A program made the translations under genes and the position numbers. Shown one piece after another: positions 44,915-54,732 of a stretch of 64,000 nt of DNA (position 1 is the stretch's first letter; each line of letters begins with the position of its first letter). A model generated the notes under the pieces. It did no database searches and was not told where the DNA came from. It worked only from the letters and a program-made list of their open reading frames with translations. The stretch lies in the NCBI GenBank assembly GCA_028684915.1, contig JAQUEZ010000003.1, forward strand, positions 1 through 64,000, read 5' to 3'. This stretch comes from Desulfobulbus sp. GTDB taxonomy: Bacteria > Desulfobacterota > Desulfobulbia > Desulfobulbales > Desulfobulbaceae.

Positions 44915-46248
44915 TAAACTCCCCCCTGTCTCTTCCACACTATTTGACGGCCAATGAGCCTAGCAGAATGGCGTTTACGAGCACGTGCCCAATACAACAG
45001 TGGAAACCCCAGCAAAAAGAAATAAACCCAAACAGATAGAAGAATTTGGTGAGTACCATGCGAAATTGCGTGCATAGCAGTGGTTAAAACATAAAGGTAA
45101 AGTATTTGAGCAAGAAAAGATTGATGAATTGCACATTTATATAGTACACCCAATATCCAGCCAATAAGTAAAAATTTAACAAACCCAAACCACCCAAAAG
45201 AACCAAATGCATCGCAATATCCAGTAGAAACAGTACCTATGTGAAAATCGTAACCAAATCTCTCGTCCGCAATTCTAATTATGTCCTGTATCGGAATCAT
45301 CAGTGAGCTTTTTACCTCACTGCCCACTATCTGAGCTGGAATATAATTAAAAACAAGCAAGTTCCAGTGCATTAGTCCGAAATCATATGTATTTGTTTCT
45401 CCGATGAAGTTGCGATACATAATATAATTACTAAACTCCCTCCCGGATTTTTCGAGCAAGATTCCTGACGATGCTAAAAAGTCAATATTCGACACCTCAA
45501 AAATTCGATTTTTGAAAGACAACCCTTGGTTCGACATAATTGATCGATAAGGACCGATCCCATTGATCAACACAATTCCAGTAATCACTAACGTTATGAG
45601 AACTCCCCTAGGAACAGTAATCCTTCGCACAAACCATAAGCTAACAGCTATATAGGCAAATAAGTTCATCATTTCTGCGCGCCTGCCATGCAAAAAAGCC
45701 GCTGATAATAGCATCAGCAGGCAGGGTATCAGAAATACTAAAAACCTGGGGCTTAGCCAACGGCGCGACCTGACATACTGAATCAGCAATACCAAAAAGC
45801 CGATTTTAAATATGTTAGACAAGAACAGATACTTTACAGGCGCACCTGTCCACTGCGTCTGGACCAACATTTCTTCTGGGAGATTCAACAGCTTCCATTG
45901 AAAAAAAAAGCCTGCAACAATTAGAAAGGCTCCGCCATAATAGAGTTTTTTGGCATTAAATTGCATTGTAAACAAACGATTACGTTTGATGGGCTCATGT
46001 ATCGCACGCTCAAACCCAATCCATAGGGCCACTGTACACAAAGAGGCGAAAAGCATGCCGAATGCATAGGCACCCTCAGGATAATAGTATGAATTGAAAT
46101 ACCCTCCAATGGCTTGCGGGAAAAACCACCCTAATGCAATTACACCTGCCCAAAAAGGAAACTCGTAAAATCGGTTATCATCAAAAAGATACCTAATGAC
46201 CATTGCTATATTAATACTGCCATATAGCACTAATCCAAATAACTCCAT
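44914..46248 (-). CDS. wzy: O-antigen/capsule repeat polymerase (Wzy-like)
   Basis: A 444-residue polytopic membrane protein with about 11-12 hydrophobic segments and large loops, the usual appearance of Wzy polymerases that join lipid-linked repeats in the periplasm. There is no conserved catalytic motif in this class. The call rests on topology, length and its place directly beside the flippase gene (stop and start overlap by one base at 46248). It is AT-rich. Confidence 0.75.
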   Translation of the reverse strand: MELFGLVLYGSINIAMVIRYLFDDNRFYEFPFWAGVIALGWFFPQAIGGYFNSYYYPEGAYAFGMLFASLCTVALWIGFERAIHEPIKRNRLFTMQFNAKKLYYGGAFLIVAGFFFQWKLLNLPEEMLVQTQWTGAPVKYLFLSNIFKIGFLVLLIQYVRSRRWLSPRFLVFLIPCLLMLLSAAFLHGRRAEMMNLFAYIAVSLWFVRRITVPRGVLITLVITGIVLINGIGPYRSIMSNQGLSFKNRIFEVSNIDFLASSGILLEKSGREFSNYIMYRNFIGETNTYDFGLMHWNLLVFNYIPAQIVGSEVKSSLMIPIQDIIRIADERFGYDFHIGTVSTGYCDAFGSFGWFGFVKFLLIGWILGVLYKCAIHQSFLAQILYLYVLTTAMHAISHGTHQILLSVWVYFFLLGFPLLYWARARKRHSARLIGRQIVWKRQGGV

Positions 46249-47771
46249 TATACGGACCTCTTTTTATGTATTCCCCGGATGGCACAAAAAAGGTTCATAA
46301 CATTATCATCATACAATATAATTAAAACTGACCAAATACAAGCCATTAACAAACAGAAGATTCCTATAACTAAAAAATTGTCATTATGAATGACCAGCAC
46401 TTGAAATCCATATGCTACTACCAACAATACTCCAGGAAGATAATTAACTGCAATCTGGCGAAACTTGATTTTTAGCAACTTTGCCACGAAATATGATAAA
46501 AACAATGTTCGCTGCAGTATTAAGCTGATTCCTGTAGCAATAACCACTCCGACTAGCCCATAGCCCATAAATACGAGAACCAACGATAAAACAATATTCA
46601 GAATACCGCTAACAATGTTTGAAACACCCAGATATTCCATTTTATCGAAGGCAGGAAAAATTATCCATATTGCCTCTCGGCTGAGTGTTAACGGGAAATG
46701 CAGTAACATTAATATCAAAATGCTCTGATACTGGCGATAGCTCTCATTCATCCATAACTCCAAAAGCCACCCACCGAATACCATCAATGCACCACATAAA
46801 AACAGAGATAGTAAGCTAAATAACGACGTACCTAACAAAACCAAATCGCGAATTCGCTCAAAGCGACCCTGCGCATAATCGATCATGACTACTGGTTGCA
46901 GAACTGAAGAAACATTCTTAGCAATCTGCTGAACAAAATTGGGCCACACCAGCAATACCGCACATATCCCTGCTAAATCCATGCTTACAAATCGATTAAC
47001 GATCCATACATCCGTTTTTTGGAACAGGATTTGCCCCAATCCAGCCACTATGTTCCAAACGGCCATGTTCATTACGGGCCTGATCCACTTCCACTCAACA
47101 TGCTTTCGCTTAAACACCAGGTTCGGAGCAAACTGCCGATAAAAGTGGAAAGTGACAATTCCCCCGAGCAGAGCCAGCACGAGGTCAACCATCCCGATGA
47201 TCCACAACCGGGGGCCTAACATCAGAACCAAATTGAATAGCAGGATCAAACGAATTACCTGCGAAACAATATCAATCTTAATGGTAATATCGATCCGGTT
47301 GGCCGCCTGCAGCGGAGTAACGATCACTCCCACCATCAGCGATAGCAGGAATGTAAGGATTTTGCACCCGACCAAAACACGAAAGTCAAACGAATGTTCA
47401 GGCAGAAAGTCAATCAGCCATTCCAACTTCAAAATACCAAAAACAAAAAAAGGTGTCTGAACTATAATCAATACTAAAATAGCTATAAGTGCCGTCGAAA
47501 AAATTTGATTAGACTCGTTCCAATCGCCTTTGTTCAACGCAATATTCATATAACGACCGATTGAACTACCAATACAACCCGTAATAAAGCCTACATATTC
47601 TGTTAAGAATCCAGCCAAGGCAATCAGGCCATAAGCATTGTTACCATACTGCTTAGCCAGAAATGGGACAAATAATACTCCGGATAAAATATAGACAGCA
47701 AAACGAACAGCTGTATAATAACTATTTTTTATTACCCGCTTAACACTACTATCTGCGTTAAATTCTTGCAT
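46248..47771 (-). CDS. wzx: Repeat-unit flippase (Wzx-like)
   Basis: A 507-residue protein of the MATE/MVF polysaccharide transporter superfamily with about 14 membrane helices. N-terminal features (YTAVRFAVYILSGVLFVPFL, YGLIALAGFLTEYVGFITGC) are typical. It should flip the undecaprenyl-linked repeat unit across the inner membrane for the adjacent polymerase. The 148 bases downstream of its start towards the acyltransferase scrap are AT-rich without a gene. Confidence 0.88.
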   Translation of the reverse strand: MQEFNADSSVKRVIKNSYYTAVRFAVYILSGVLFVPFLAKQYGNNAYGLIALAGFLTEYVGFITGCIGSSIGRYMNIALNKGDWNESNQIFSTALIAILVLIIVQTPFFVFGILKLEWLIDFLPEHSFDFRVLVGCKILTFLLSLMVGVIVTPLQAANRIDITIKIDIVSQVIRLILLFNLVLMLGPRLWIIGMVDLVLALLGGIVTFHFYRQFAPNLVFKRKHVEWKWIRPVMNMAVWNIVAGLGQILFQKTDVWIVNRFVSMDLAGICAVLLVWPNFVQQIAKNVSSVLQPVVMIDYAQGRFERIRDLVLLGTSLFSLLSLFLCGALMVFGGWLLELWMNESYRQYQSILILMLLHFPLTLSREAIWIIFPAFDKMEYLGVSNIVSGILNIVLSLVLVFMGYGLVGVVIATGISLILQRTLFLSYFVAKLLKIKFRQIAVNYLPGVLLVVAYGFQVLVIHNDNFLVIGIFCLLMACIWSVLIILYDDNVMNLFCAIRGIHKKRSV

Positions 47772-47919
47772 ATAAAGTCACAAAAAACACAACCACCATC
47801 AAAGCATTCCCAGGCATTTGCTTTTTAAATTGTTTAAGGTTTATATTGCTATACTTACTGGTACCTATATATGTAAAAATCATTTTTTTAAATACATGTT
47901 TTAGTCCACCATTAGACAA

Positions 47920-48360
47920 TCATACCTTATTCATAACGCAGTTCACAAAATTCAAATGAAATTTATCAACATAAAATGACACGACAACAGAACATAAAAT
48001 GAGAAAAAAATAACTTCCAATGGAAAATTTTTCTTTAAAATAAATTATATATATCATAATGATTGAAGCATGGACTAAGTAAAGTTCATAACTCATGGCT
48101 CCGAAACCCTTTAATACATTTGATGGCACCATGTATTTACTAAAAATCGACGAAGACTTGTTAAGAAATACTATCAATGGCAATAATCCAAAATACCAGG
48201 GGTACCAACGCAGCCCCCATCGATAACAATCCTGCGGTCCGAGCACCTTGAGTGCAACCCCCAAAACAACTAGGTTTAATATGATCAAGGAAAAAGATAG
48301 CGCCCAATGTTGATTAAACCAGCTTAGAATAAATCTCTCAGGTTTAGGTGTGATACCTAA
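47920..48360 (-). pseudogene. Acyltransferase-3 family, C-terminal fragment
   Basis: About 145 codons encode the last four or five membrane helices of an OafA/YrhL-type acyltransferase (HWALSFSLIILNLVVLGVAL, WYPWYFGLLPLIVFLNKSSS, GFGAMSYELYLVHASIIMIY). The SYELYLVH motif is a hallmark of the last helices. The frame enters directly from the IS5-type terminal repeat at 48361, so the catalytic N-terminal half was removed. That half is not found on the other side of the IS, so a deletion accompanied the insertion. Confidence 0.75.
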
Positions 48361-49680
48361 AGGGAATCTTGAAAATTAGCTCAGTAAGCCCCGGCAGCCT
48401 TCACCGGCAATTTTTTTCACGAAGACCATGCACTGCTGGCCGTTGATCCGATCGGTTTTGCACCTTGGCGGCACCTCGCTTTGCGCTCGATGGCGTTCTT
48501 TTGCCATTGTGCCGCTCTTTGGGCACACTTCACCTGCTTGCAGCCAGAAGCATCCCCATCCGGTCAATGTTGTACACCAGGTTGCGCAAACCGATTTTCG
48601 CTCGGGCTCGGGCCATGCCGATCGTGCGCACTAACAAACTCCCCGCTCGCTGCACCTGCACACCAAAGATGTGTTCAATCCGCGAACGAATCTTGGACCT
48701 GGTTCTGTTGCCCTCCTGTTCTCTGAGCGTCAAGGGACGATTGCGGCTCCCTTTGCGTTGGATGTGTTCACGAAAACCGTCCTTGGCCAGACGCTCCAGT
48801 CGTTCCGCCGATCGATAGGCCGAATCCGCCCAGACGTCCTTGCTGGTGTTGGCGGAAAGGAGTTGCTCGAACACATTGCTGTCGTGCAGGGCCGCATCGG
48901 TCACGGCATAGCTTCGAATCAGCTTGTGCTTCACATCCACCGAGATGTGGTTCTTGTAGCCGTAAAAGGACTTGCCGTTCTTCTTGATCCAGCGCGCGTC
49001 CACGTCTTTTCTGCGCCGCTTGTTCTCGGACCAGTCCTCCGGGATATCACCCTCTTTGATCCGGGCATTTTCCTCCCGGCTGTTCCGCTGTTTGGGTACG
49101 CCCACGATGCTGGCATCCACGATCTGCCCTTTCATCGCCATGAAACCGTTGGCTCGAAGGTGCGCATCGAAGGTCGCAAACAGCTCCTGTACGATGCCGG
49201 CCTTGACGAGGTCCTCCCGAAAACGCCAGATGGTGGTAGCATCCGGAACCTTCTGGCTGATGTGCAGACCAAGAAAGCGCCCAAAAGAGTGCCGGTCGAA
49301 AATCTGAAACTCGGTCGCATCATCCGACAGGTTGTACAGCGACTGCAAGATGAGAATCTTGAACAGCAAAATAACATCGTACCCCTTCGGCCCCACAGTG
49401 GACTGCCGGCCTTTATCGCGGGCCTTTTCGAGCGCCGGACGAAACAGCTCCCAGTTGACCGTCTCGTTGATCGTGGCCAGCGGGTCGCCGTTCTTATCGA
49501 TTTTGTGCAATCGGTCCTGCAGGTCAAAAAAGCCGGGCTGGATCATGGGTTGGTCTCCATCGGGTGATGGTTGCTGGACAATTCCTTAAACCGATTGAGA
49601 CGGTAACATATTTACACAAAATCAACAATTTGATACGTCGGTTTGCCGCCGATTACTGCATTTAATTTTCAAGAAACCCT
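48361..49680. mobile_element. IS5-family insertion sequence
   Basis: The ends match as inverted repeats: left AGGGAATCTTGAAAATTA then CAGTAA, right inverted AGGGTTTCTTGAAAATTA then CAGTAA. About 1320 bases contain a single transposase gene. No clear target duplication flanks it (TAA on the left, ACA on the right), consistent with a deletion after insertion. It separates the CDP-sugar genes from the Wzx/Wzy part. Confidence 0.8.
48530..49546 (-). CDS. IS5-family transposase
   Basis: A 338-residue transposase. It has DUF772-type helices (GYDVILLFKILILQSLYNLS), the first Asp in GQIVDASIVGVPKQRNS, the second in KDVWADSAYRSAERLE, and the C-terminal Glu in RSRIEHIFGVQVQRAG, the IS5/IS1031-like Y-x2-R-x3-E-x6 arrangement. 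The frame is intact, so the element may be active. A long antisense frame across it is a shadow. Confidence 0.92.
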   Translation of the reverse strand: MIQPGFFDLQDRLHKIDKNGDPLATINETVNWELFRPALEKARDKGRQSTVGPKGYDVILLFKILILQSLYNLSDDATEFQIFDRHSFGRFLGLHISQKVPDATTIWRFREDLVKAGIVQELFATFDAHLRANGFMAMKGQIVDASIVGVPKQRNSREENARIKEGDIPEDWSENKRRRKDVDARWIKKNGKSFYGYKNHISVDVKHKLIRSYAVTDAALHDSNVFEQLLSANTSKDVWADSAYRSAERLERLAKDGFREHIQRKGSRNRPLTLREQEGNRTRSKIRSRIEHIFGVQVQRAGSLLVRTIGMARARAKIGLRNLVYNIDRMGMLLAASR

Positions 49681-49803
49681 ACAGACGCTCTCAAGAGCTT
49701 TAAAAACTGCAAGTTGTTAGAAATTGGTACTGAACAATGGAAAAGCATAACAAGTATGATTGCCCCCCCATCATTTGATACCTTGAATCTTTTTCAAGCA
49801 AAT

Positions 49804-50703
49804 TCATTTCGTTAATCTATTCTTCAGTAGGTATATAGACAGCAAATTCAATGGATATAAACATTGGTAGGGGTTTTTTGTATCCACATTTATCTGCCTA
49901 GATAAACATTTAAAAATTGCCCGGGGAAGACTCCTGGCAAACTTCACAAGGAGGGCGATCCTATTACGCTTTGGAATATGAGTCAAAACCTCCTCACGAG
50001 CAATTCTTGCCATATCAACGGACGTGTATACGGGTTGCATCTTACGCCACCCTCTTTCCGTATCATCAAAAACAGTAACGGGAGTATTGATAAGAAGTGC
50101 GCCCCTGCTTCTAATTACCCTCAAAACGGGGAACATATGAGGATAAGCAGAAAGTTCAACTGCTTCGCCGATATCACAGTTTTCGAGAAACGCACTTCGT
50201 TTGAAACACAAATTCCCGATAAACGAAGCGTAAAATATACCGAGATTCTCGATGTAATTTTCTAGAGACTCTATAGGTGCTGATTGTCCCTGCGAAAAGC
50301 CTCGCGTTAATGATCGATGGGTGGGGTGGGTTCCAAAAAGAATCAATCCGGCATCCTGCTTCGTACAGGCTTGCAGAAGCACTTCCAGGCCATTCGGATT
50401 AAAGGAGTCATCATCACCGGTGAAATAGATGTAATCGCCTTCCGCCATATGGGCAACGGCCCATAGATTACGGCCAAACCCCAAATTCTCCGGATTACAG
50501 TGGGTCTTCAAAAAAGAATATTGCTTCTTGTAACCATTGAGCACTTTTGCCGTGTCATCATCCGATCCATTGTCACTCACACATACTTGAACGACGCTCG
50601 ACTGACTGCACGAAACAACCTTTGGGCAGAGTTGTGCCAGTAGATTTTCCAACTGCTCAGCCCGGTTATAGGTTGGGATGCAGATACTAATTTTATAATT
50701 CAT
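49804..50703 (-). CDS. Glycosyltransferase family 2
   Basis: A 299-residue GT2 enzyme: KISICIPTYNRAEQLENLLA, VCVSDNGSDDDTAKVLNGYK, and DYIYFTGDDDSFNPNGLEVL with the DDD metal site. It directly follows the sugar reductase with a short overlap, so it may transfer the branched CDP-sugar made by the upstream genes; that is an inference from position. Confidence 0.87.
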   Translation of the reverse strand: MNYKISICIPTYNRAEQLENLLAQLCPKVVSCSQSSVVQVCVSDNGSDDDTAKVLNGYKKQYSFLKTHCNPENLGFGRNLWAVAHMAEGDYIYFTGDDDSFNPNGLEVLLQACTKQDAGLILFGTHPTHRSLTRGFSQGQSAPIESLENYIENLGIFYASFIGNLCFKRSAFLENCDIGEAVELSAYPHMFPVLRVIRSRGALLINTPVTVFDDTERGWRKMQPVYTSVDMARIAREEVLTHIPKRNRIALLVKFARSLPRAIFKCLSRQINVDTKNPYQCLYPLNLLSIYLLKNRLTK

Positions 50704-51643
50704 AGCATCCCCGCTCTCTATACCAGCGAATCGTTTGCGATATGGATTCCGCTAAACTCACCTTTACGAGCAGCCCCAATTCGTCTTTTGCCTTTTGAAC
50801 AGACGGAATATAACGAGATGGCAGACTGCCCTGGCAGGGTTGCTGCCGGATGCGAATCGCATTGTCGGTGCCAGCGACCAAGCGGACAGTTTGCGCCAGG
50901 TCTGCAATGCTGATACAGACATCGGATCCTACATTGTACGCCTCCCCCGAACGCCCTTTCGCCAACAAGGTCAGGAGCCAATCGACGAGGTCAGAACTGT
51001 ACATATAGGAGCGCATCGGCGTCCCATCCCCTTTAATTTCGATGGACTCGTGCTTCAGACAGTTGCCAATAAAATTACCGATGGCAAAGTGAGCGTCCAG
51101 TGGAAGCCACGGGCCGACAAAAGCGAAGCAGCGGGCAATAACTGTTTCAACACCGGAGGCCAGGCACATTTGTTCTGCCTGGAGTTTTCCTCTGCCGTAT
51201 GCTGTCACCGGATTGCATGGAAATGTTTCTCCTACATGCGACAGCTCCGGTGGCTGCACGCCGTAGACCGCGCCGGAACTGACATACAAAAGCCGCTTCA
51301 CACAGGATTGTTTAGAAAATTGAAGAACTCTCCTTGTTCCAACCTCGATAACCGATTGCATTTCAGCGGGATTCTCATGCTCCAGTTTTGTACCGGCCTC
51401 AGTTGCCGCATGAATTACATAATCATACCGTCCGTCCGGAAAGGGGAAATCGCGGATATCTCCCTGCACAAAGGTAATATTCGGACTGTTTGCAAACATT
51501 GGAAACTGGGAAAGGAACCTCATAGGATGGCGGCTCAGCACAACAATATCTGATGCCAATGCCTGGAAAAAGCTGAGCAGCCATTTCCCGAAAAAACCTG
51601 TCCCGCCAGTCAGAAAAACCCGTTTTCCTAATAGTTCATCCAT
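50693..51643 (-). CDS. NAD(P)-dependent sugar reductase/epimerase, YerF candidate
   Basis: A 316-residue extended short-chain dehydrogenase. The Rossmann loop is FLTGGTGFFGKWLLSFFQAL, the Ser region is LLYVSSGAVYG, and the catalytic Tyr-Lys pair is in AYGRGKLQ. Start ATG 51643 overlaps the stop of the thiamine-enzyme gene by eight bases. In yersiniose synthesis a reductase follows YerE and reduces the newly attached acetyl group, so this gene is the natural candidate. A C4 reductase or epimerase for another deoxysugar is the alternative. Confidence 0.7.
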   Translation of the reverse strand: MDELLGKRVFLTGGTGFFGKWLLSFFQALASDIVVLSRHPMRFLSQFPMFANSPNITFVQGDIRDFPFPDGRYDYVIHAATEAGTKLEHENPAEMQSVIEVGTRRVLQFSKQSCVKRLLYVSSGAVYGVQPPELSHVGETFPCNPVTAYGRGKLQAEQMCLASGVETVIARCFAFVGPWLPLDAHFAIGNFIGNCLKHESIEIKGDGTPMRSYMYSSDLVDWLLTLLAKGRSGEAYNVGSDVCISIADLAQTVRLVAGTDNAIRIRQQPCQGSLPSRYIPSVQKAKDELGLLVKVSLAESISQTIRWYRERGCYEL

Positions 51644-53360
51644 TGATGTCCTTCCGGCGGGGGTCCATATCGTCAAGGGGGCGACCATACGCCGCTTTCG
51701 GGAGAACCTTCGTCGCTGTATCAACGATCACATGCAGCAAGGCCGGAGCACCCGGATCTCTCCACAGCCAGCCCAGGGCTTCATCTACCTCTTCCGGTAG
51801 ACGGATTGTTTTGGCATCAATCCGATACGCCTTGGCAACCGCCTCAAAATCTGGTGCACTGTACCCCCAGATCGTAGACTGCATCCGCGACTCAAAATAG
51901 TCCTCCTGAAACTGACCAACCATCCCTAGGCTGTTATTATTCAGGACCACCATTTTGACTGGAAGCCGATGCATGGATATGGTTTCCAATTCTTGGATAT
52001 TACACTGCGTGCCACCATCACCAGCTACCATGACCACCGGAGCACCGGATGAGAGAGCAGCTCCGATGGCTGCCGGCAAAGCAAAGCCCATGGAACCCAT
52101 CCCGCCGGAAACGAGAAAGCGTTGCCCGGCATGCAGTTCGATCGATTGCGCAACCCACATCTGATGTTTGCCGACATCAGCCAGCACAGCCGCAGCCTGC
52201 GATGAAGATACCGAAAGGGCATGGATGAAACGATTCGGATTAATTCCTTTGCACCCGTTCAGTTCTTCTGTATCCAAAGACTGCTGTTTTTTACCTGAAA
52301 TCCATTGGCTCCATGATTCTCTTTTTTTATGTGGCCTGGTCCCCGCCATTTGAATTAATTCAGAAATAAAATCTGAAAGATCAGCTATACATGTTTCACA
52401 GCCAGTGACCCGGTTGTTTAATTGTCCAGGATCACAATCAACATGAAGAATCAAACGGTTTCCTTTGAACCCGGATGCATCCGCACCGGTCTGCCGTACA
52501 TCCAAACGGCTACCCAGCACCAGCAGGCAATCGCTTTCTATTACAGCCTGGTTCGCCCAACGATTTCCATATGTGCCGATCATCCCCACCTTCAAAGAGT
52601 GCCCCGTTGGCAGCACATCTAATCCCATCAAGGAGCAGACCACCGGAATATTCAGCATATCCAACATATTACGAAATTCCGTGACAGCTCCGGCCGAGCG
52701 GATACCCCCGCCTGCAAGTATAAGCGGCTTTTCCGCTGCACCTAGCGCGTTTAAAACCCGGGCGGCGAATTCGTAGGGCTTTTCTGGTCTTGTCGTTCTG
52801 CTTACGGGTTTATGCACGAAAGGTGCATCCAGATCCATGCGCTGCACATCCATGGGGATATCGATCAAAACCGGGCCCGGACGTCCTTCAACAGCCAGTT
52901 GAAAAGCCCTTTCCATGATCTTTGGCAGATCTTTCACCGTGTTAACCAGCCATGCTGCCTTGGTAATCGGATGTACGATCGATACGATATCGGTTTCTTG
53001 AAAACCCTGCTGGCGTATCGGCCGTTCACTGGAAAGTTCGGTTGTGTTGACCTGCCCGGTAATGAAAACGACCGGTACTGAGTCAAAATAGCAACTTCCA
53101 ATGGCTGTCACCAAATTAGTGGCACCTGGTCCACTCGTTGCCAGCGCAACCCCTGGAACTCCAGTTATTCGCCCAACCGCTTCCGCTGCAAAACCGGCAG
53201 CCTGCTCATGGTGCATACTGACGATCTGTATTTGACCCTTCTGGTAAATCGAATCAATGATGTGCGTAATCATCCCGCCAATCATTTCGAAGACAATTGG
53301 AACACCGTTTTCATAAAGAAAATCAGCTATAAAATCTGAAGCTTTCACGCGATTCCTCAT
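51636..53360 (-). CDS. YerE-like thiamine-diphosphate enzyme (acetolactate-synthase fold)
   Basis: A 574-residue enzyme with the three-domain acetolactate synthase layout. The catalytic Glu is in VSMHHEQAAGFAAEAVGR, the FAD/middle domain follows (PLILAGGGIRSAGAVTEFRN), and the thiamine-diphosphate motif is MVAGDGGTQCNIQELETISM ending in NN. It lies inside an RfbF-G-H set, exactly where yersiniose clusters carry YerE, which adds a two-carbon unit from pyruvate to C4 of CDP-4-keto-3,6-dideoxyglucose. A biosynthetic IlvB is unlikely because no IlvH/IlvN subunit gene follows. ATG 53360 was chosen; a longer frame starts at 53423. Confidence 0.72.
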   Translation of the reverse strand: MRNRVKASDFIADFLYENGVPIVFEMIGGMITHIIDSIYQKGQIQIVSMHHEQAAGFAAEAVGRITGVPGVALATSGPGATNLVTAIGSCYFDSVPVVFITGQVNTTELSSERPIRQQGFQETDIVSIVHPITKAAWLVNTVKDLPKIMERAFQLAVEGRPGPVLIDIPMDVQRMDLDAPFVHKPVSRTTRPEKPYEFAARVLNALGAAEKPLILAGGGIRSAGAVTEFRNMLDMLNIPVVCSLMGLDVLPTGHSLKVGMIGTYGNRWANQAVIESDCLLVLGSRLDVRQTGADASGFKGNRLILHVDCDPGQLNNRVTGCETCIADLSDFISELIQMAGTRPHKKRESWSQWISGKKQQSLDTEELNGCKGINPNRFIHALSVSSSQAAAVLADVGKHQMWVAQSIELHAGQRFLVSGGMGSMGFALPAAIGAALSSGAPVVMVAGDGGTQCNIQELETISMHRLPVKMVVLNNNSLGMVGQFQEDYFESRMQSTIWGYSAPDFEAVAKAYRIDAKTIRLPEEVDEALGWLWRDPGAPALLHVIVDTATKVLPKAAYGRPLDDMDPRRKDING

Positions 53361-53391
53361 TTTGCATAGCAGAAGATTCTCATAGTGTTGC

Positions 53392-54732
53392 TCATTTTCT
53401 ACAAAAATAACGAATTTGCTCAACCATGTAATGAAGCATTGATTCGGTCATGCCTGGATACACTCCGACCCAGAACGTGTCATGCATGATACGATCTGTT
53501 GTCGGCAAATCTCTAACCACCCGAAATCCATCTTTTGTAGCACGCATTTCATCAAAACACGGGTGTTTGATCAGGTTACCAGCAAAAAGCATGCGGGTCT
53601 GGATGCCTTTAGCCTCAAGGTGCTGGACAATTTGATCACGGGTAAAACCCACACCTTCGCGCACAGTCAGTAAATAACCGAACCAACTGGGGTCTGAGTT
53701 CGTTGTGGCTTCTGGCATTACAAAAAAATGGTCCAGTTCAGCCAATTCATTCTTCAATAGCTGCCAGTTATTTTTTCGAGCCTCTACAAATTGCGGAACC
53801 TTTTCCAACTGCGCGCAACCAATAGCGGCTTGCATGTCGGTCACCTTGAGATTGTACCCAAAGTGGGAATAGACATATTTATGGTCGTACCCCAGAGGAA
53901 GTTCACCAAACTGTTGGTCAAAGCGCTTTTTACAAGTGTTGTCATGCCCTGAAGCGCACCAGCAGTCGCGCCCCCAATCGCGGTAGGATTCGATCAGCCG
54001 TTTCAATGTCGTGTCATTAGTGTAAACCGCGCCCCCTTCACCCATGGTCATGTGATGTGGGGGATAGAAGCTGGATGTGCCGATATGGCCAATGGTTCCG
54101 GTGTATTGCCACTTACCAGCCTGAAAATACCTTGCCCCCAATGCATCACAGTTATCTTCGATCAACCAGAGGTGGTGTTTGTCACAGAAACCTTTTACAT
54201 GTTCGAGGTCAAAGGGGTTGCCCAAAGTGTGCGCAACCATAATTGCTTTAGTTTTCTCTGAAAGGGCCTCTTCAAGCTGGGAACAGTCAATGTTATAGGT
54301 AGGCAGGGTAACATCGACAAAAACGGGAACAGCACCGTATTGAACTATAGGCGCGACAGTGGTTGGAAAGCCAGCAGCAACGGTTATAACTTCATCACCT
54401 TTGTTTATTCGGCGCTCACCAAGTTTTGGCGATGTTAGGGCCATAAACGCCAGCAGATTCGCGGAAGAGCCGGAATTTGTTAACGAACAATGGCGCGCTC
54501 CCAAGAATTGAGCGAAGCTGCGCTCAAACTGCTCGGCGTAACGTCCGGTGGTTAACCAAAAATCAAGAGCAGCATCGATCAAGTATTCGATTTCTCGTTC
54601 ATCAAAAACTCTACCGGCATAGGGAATACGGTCGCCAGGTTTGAAAACTTTTTTGGGTTTATGCTTAAAATCGTAATATGCTCGTGCTGCATCGATAACA
54701 TGACGACGCAATTCGTTTTCTTGGGAACTCAA
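53392..54732 (-). CDS. rfbH: CDP-6-deoxy-4-keto-glucose 3-dehydrase (RfbH/DdhC/E1)
   Basis: A 446-residue PMP-dependent enzyme that removes the C3 hydroxyl of CDP-4-keto-6-deoxyglucose. The Schiff-base Lys of ordinary aminotransferases is replaced by His (H226 in SFYPPHHMTMGEGGA), the signature of E1 dehydrases. The Fe-S ligands C195, C257, C259 and C267 (RDCWCASGHDNTC) are present. It begins at TTG 54732, overlapping the rfbG stop as TTGA. The electron-supplying E3 reductase (AscD/RfbI type) it needs is not in the window. Confidence 0.92.
   Translation of the reverse strand: MSSQENELRRHVIDAARAYYDFKHKPKKVFKPGDRIPYAGRVFDEREIEYLIDAALDFWLTTGRYAEQFERSFAQFLGARHCSLTNSGSSANLLAFMALTSPKLGERRINKGDEVITVAAGFPTTVAPIVQYGAVPVFVDVTLPTYNIDCSQLEEALSEKTKAIMVAHTLGNPFDLEHVKGFCDKHHLWLIEDNCDALGARYFQAGKWQYTGTIGHIGTSSFYPPHHMTMGEGGAVYTNDTTLKRLIESYRDWGRDCWCASGHDNTCKKRFDQQFGELPLGYDHKYVYSHFGYNLKVTDMQAAIGCAQLEKVPQFVEARKNNWQLLKNELAELDHFFVMPEATTNSDPSWFGYLLTVREGVGFTRDQIVQHLEAKGIQTRMLFAGNLIKHPCFDEMRATKDGFRVVRDLPTTDRIMHDTFWVGVYPGMTESMLHYMVEQIRYFCRK

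Noticed and set aside
48671..49567. A 298-codon plus-strand frame across the IS5-type element
   Set aside because: Antisense to an intact transposase whose catalytic motifs are all on the minus strand.
51636..53360. Housekeeping acetolactate synthase (IlvB) for branched amino acids
   Set aside because: No regulatory subunit or other ilv genes, and it is embedded in an RfbF-G-H sugar set.
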